The notes under the pieces were generated by a model that was not told where the DNA came from, did not search any database, and saw only the letters and a program-made list of their open reading frames with translations. Made by a program: the position numbers and the translations under genes. DNA of 64,000 bases. It comes from QHXM01 sp032160165. Lineage in GTDB: Bacteria > Acidobacteriota > Blastocatellia > Pyrinomonadales > Pyrinomonadaceae. The DNA is taken from the NCBI GenBank assembly GCA_032160165.1, contig JAVHWA010000155.1, positions 1 to 64,000 on the forward strand. The letters run 5' to 3'. This document shows positions 61,798 to 64,000 of this stretch, piece by piece; position 1 is the stretch's first letter; the number at the start of each line of letters is the position of its first letter.

Positions 61798-64000
61798 CTA
61801 CAGAGTCGAAAGGGTCCTGCGCGCTTCCTCTGCGTTCGGGAAGCTCGGTTGCTTCTCTCCCAGTCTGAGAGCTTGTTCGAGCTCGCGTCGCGCACTGGCC
61901 TTGTCGCCTTTGCCTGCGAGCGCCATTCCCAAATGGAAGCGATACGAGGCGCTATCGCCTGCCTTGGCTACGACCTTCTGTAATTGCTCGACCGCCGAGG
62001 CGTGTAAGCCCTTCTTGTAATAGATCCAGCCAAGCGTGTCCGTGAATCCGGGAACATCGGGAAATCTTTGGACCACGCCCTGTGCTAAGGCTACGGCCTC
62101 GTCAAGGTTTCCCTTGCCATAGACCGCATAAGTCCACGCGAGATTGTTGGCGGCGATAACGGCGCCAGGATCTAGCTCGACCGCTTTGCGATAGCTGTCG
62201 ACAGCAGCATCGTGATTTCCGCGACTGTCTTCCAGCATTCCGATCAACGTATAGGTCGAGGCGTCGTCAGGTTTGCGATCGAGTATCTTACGATACTCCG
62301 CGATAGCCCGGTCCTGTTGGTTCGTGTTTACGAAGAGAGCGGCCAGATCGAAATACGCCGCCAGGTAATTAGGATCAAGCTCAAGCGCCCGTCTTAACTC
62401 TTTCTCTGCTCCCTCAACTCCAACTTGTCTGTCCGGCTCGAAGCCGTAAACGTGAGCTTTCAAGTAATGCAAAGCTGGACTATTGGGCTGACCTCCCAGC
62501 GCCTGATCGACGCGCGCATGTGCCAGGTCCAGTCTCTTCTGCTTCGAGTAGACGTTGTTGATCAGACCATTTAGCGCATCGAAGTCTGTGCTGTCAATAG
62601 CAAGCGCTCTCTCGTAAAGCGCCGAGGCCTCTTCAAGGTTATTTTCGACAAGCGCTACCGTGGCGAGGTTATTGTACGAGCCGGGGCTGCTGGGCGCAGC
62701 GTCACGCGCGGCAGTTAAATCCTCACGCGCCTGTTTGGTTTTTCCGGACTGCAAAAGGGCCATACCACGAACGGTGAACGTTCTGGCGCGCAGTTCGGCC
62801 AACATCTGGGGTGAGGTTTCTGCGTCGGGCGCCGACCTCGACAATCGCTCCATCAATTCGTTTGTTTGGGCCAAGGCGGCCTTGACGTCCTTGGATGCGA
62901 GGGTGATCTGCGCGCTCATCAGCTTCGCCGGCAAATAATCAGGATAGAGCCTCACCAAATCTCCGGCGAAGGCACGGGCCTGTTCGACCTTCCCTGTGCG
63001 GAAGTGCGCGTCGGCCATGTAATACAAGGCCGTTCGTGAGTTGGGCTCCTGCTTGAGGACTTCCTTCAAATCCTCGATGGCGCCGGCGGCGTCGTTGCTT
63101 TGCAGGCGGATACGTGAGCGAAGGAGCAGGGCCTGCATATCGCGCGCGTTGTTCTTCAAGACGGCGGCGACCTGCTCTGTGGCGCCCGCAACGTCTCCAC
63201 GCTGAAGCATGATTTCACTTAAGCGATAGCGACTGCGCAGGTAGTCAGGTACTTTCTCGACTATGTCTTTGTAGATAGCGACAGCTTCGTCATAACGTCC
63301 GATGGACGAATAGAAATCTGCGAGAATCGCGCGACCATCTGGTCGATCCTTCTCCAGATCGGCGAGTGCCTTATATGCCTCTTCAGCTTTATCAAGCTGC
63401 TTATTGACGAGATAGTAGCTGGCCAAAACGAAACGAGCATCGTGACTGGTGGGCTCAACCTCCACTGCGCGACGAAACTCAGCTTCGGCCTGGTCGCCTC
63501 TTCCCGTTTGAACCAGAAACTTCGCATACTCCGAATGGGCAAGCGCTGAATTCCCGTTTATCGAAATGGCCTGATGGAAAGTCTCTTCAGCTTTCGATTG
63601 GTCCTTAACGTTTACGTAATAGCGTGCAAGGCTGAGAATGGATTCGACGCGCGCGGGCTCAAGCTCGATAGCGCGTTTGAGCTCGGCCAGTGACTCGCTC
63701 GTCTTGCCCTGGGCGTACAGGACCGTGGCCATCAGGATATGGCCCTCTATATGGTTCGGATTTTTTTGCAGAACTGCTTTGGCGAGACGATCGGCTTCTG
63801 CGATCATCTCGGGGCTGCGATTGGCTGGCGCCAGGAAGTAGTTGCCGAGCTTAACATGAGCATCGAGCTGGTTCCCATCGAGCTCGACTGTCCGTCTCAA
63901 CTCGTCGATCATCTCGGCCCAACGCTGCAAACCTTCAAACGCCCGCGCTAAGCCCCAGTGGGCAGACGCCAGTCGATCATCGAGCTGTATCGCGTTGCGA
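61798..64000 (-). CDS. TPR-repeat protein of the EPS cluster (N-terminus outside window)
   Basis: At least 734 residues of nearly continuous TPR (about 18 units), with the frame open to base 64000; the start lies outside the window. Examples: YLLAPANRS-type unit, FYSSIGRYDEAVAIYKDIVE, ALYYMADAHFRTGKVEQARA, SYNNLATVALVENNLEEASA, AAYFDLAALFVNTNQQDRAI, GMLEDSRGNHDAAVDSYRKA. Long TPR lipoproteins (PrsT-like) occur with PEP-CTERM/exosortase EPS loci, supporting that assignment. An ORF start at TTG 63930 is internal and not the true start. Confidence 0.88.
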   Translation of the reverse strand, partial: RNAIQLDDRLASAHWGLARAFEGLQRWAEMIDELRRTVELDGNQLDAHVKLGNYFLAPANRSPEMIAEADRLAKAVLQKNPNHIEGHILMATVLYAQGKTSESLAELKRAIELEPARVESILSLARYYVNVKDQSKAEETFHQAISINGNSALAHSEYAKFLVQTGRGDQAEAEFRRAVEVEPTSHDARFVLASYYLVNKQLDKAEEAYKALADLEKDRPDGRAILADFYSSIGRYDEAVAIYKDIVEKVPDYLRSRYRLSEIMLQRGDVAGATEQVAAVLKNNARDMQALLLRSRIRLQSNDAAGAIEDLKEVLKQEPNSRTALYYMADAHFRTGKVEQARAFAGDLVRLYPDYLPAKLMSAQITLASKDVKAALAQTNELMERLSRSAPDAETSPQMLAELRARTFTVRGMALLQSGKTKQAREDLTAARDAAPSSPGSYNNLATVALVENNLEEASALYERALAIDSTDFDALNGLINNVYSKQKRLDLAHARVDQALGGQPNSPALHYLKAHVYGFEPDRQVGVEGAEKELRRALELDPNYLAAYFDLAALFVNTNQQDRAIAEYRKILDRKPDDASTYTLIGMLEDSRGNHDAAVDSYRKAVELDPGAVIAANNLAWTYAVYGKGNLDEAVALAQGVVQRFPDVPGFTDTLGWIYYKKGLHASAVEQLQKVVAKAGDSASYRFHLGMALAGKGDKASARRELEQALRLGEKQPSFPNAEEARRTLSTL

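Overview
The window looks like chromosomal DNA from an Acidobacteriota, most likely the Blastocatellia/Pyrinomonas side. This is inference from gene content: an Oar-like TonB receptor with an N-terminal carboxypeptidase-regulatory domain, many secreted metallopeptidases (M24B, M28, M13), PEP-CTERM/exosortase-type exopolysaccharide genes, TPR and YCF48 proteins, and moderately high GC. Most genes are on the minus strand. There are 56 protein-coding loci (two are frameshifted pseudogenes, two run off the window ends). I found no rRNA, tRNA or CRISPR array.

Layout. 1-5 kb: partial TonB receptor, secreted Xaa-Pro peptidase, processive GT2 glycosyltransferase. 5-8.3 kb: two membrane proteins, glpX and a VOC protein. 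8.5-15 kb: secreted caspase-like protein with EF-hand and Tudor-knot, beta-propeller proteins, LolA-like protein. 15-22 kb: M28 peptidase, acyl-CoA dehydrogenase, CCA-adding enzyme, glycyl-tRNA synthetase. 22-28.7 kb: carbonic-anhydrase-like protein, PEGA/OmpA-like protein, PEP-CTERM protein, rpsO-pnp, CAP protein. 29-36.4 kb: NDH-2-like oxidoreductase, small unknown genes, a decayed ParE/RelE-type toxin-antitoxin pair, dusB, and a two-gene membrane operon. 36.8-45.2 kb: S4 protein, PpiC, mfd, heptose adenylyltransferase, methyltransferase, lysS. 45.4-48.7 kb: a likely accessory insert, a Ser/Thr kinase divergent from an AIPR-family protein. 48.9-64 kb: TPR proteins, M13 peptidase, then an exopolysaccharide export and assembly cluster (TPR, Wzz, AAA ATPase, BY-kinase, polyprenyl sugar-phosphate transferase, Wza, XRE regulator, YCF48).

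The most striking non-gene signal is repeat architecture. At least nine loci carry tandem 7-bp repeats, most arranged as two inverted arms around a short spacer, with consensus differing between loci. They abut start or stop codons: one set fills the whole divergent region between a methyltransferase and lysS, one supplies the stop codon of the heptose adenylyltransferase gene, and one encodes the signal-peptide-like N-terminus of the YCF48 protein. A single-arm ATTTACS version sits in sense orientation just upstream of both aminoacyl-tRNA synthetase genes in the window. Separate families of larger palindromes lie between genes, some with stems that differ in sequence yet keep pairing. Of the gene-level candidates, the kinase-AIPR pair and the caspase/EF-hand/Tudor-knot fusion merit the closest look.
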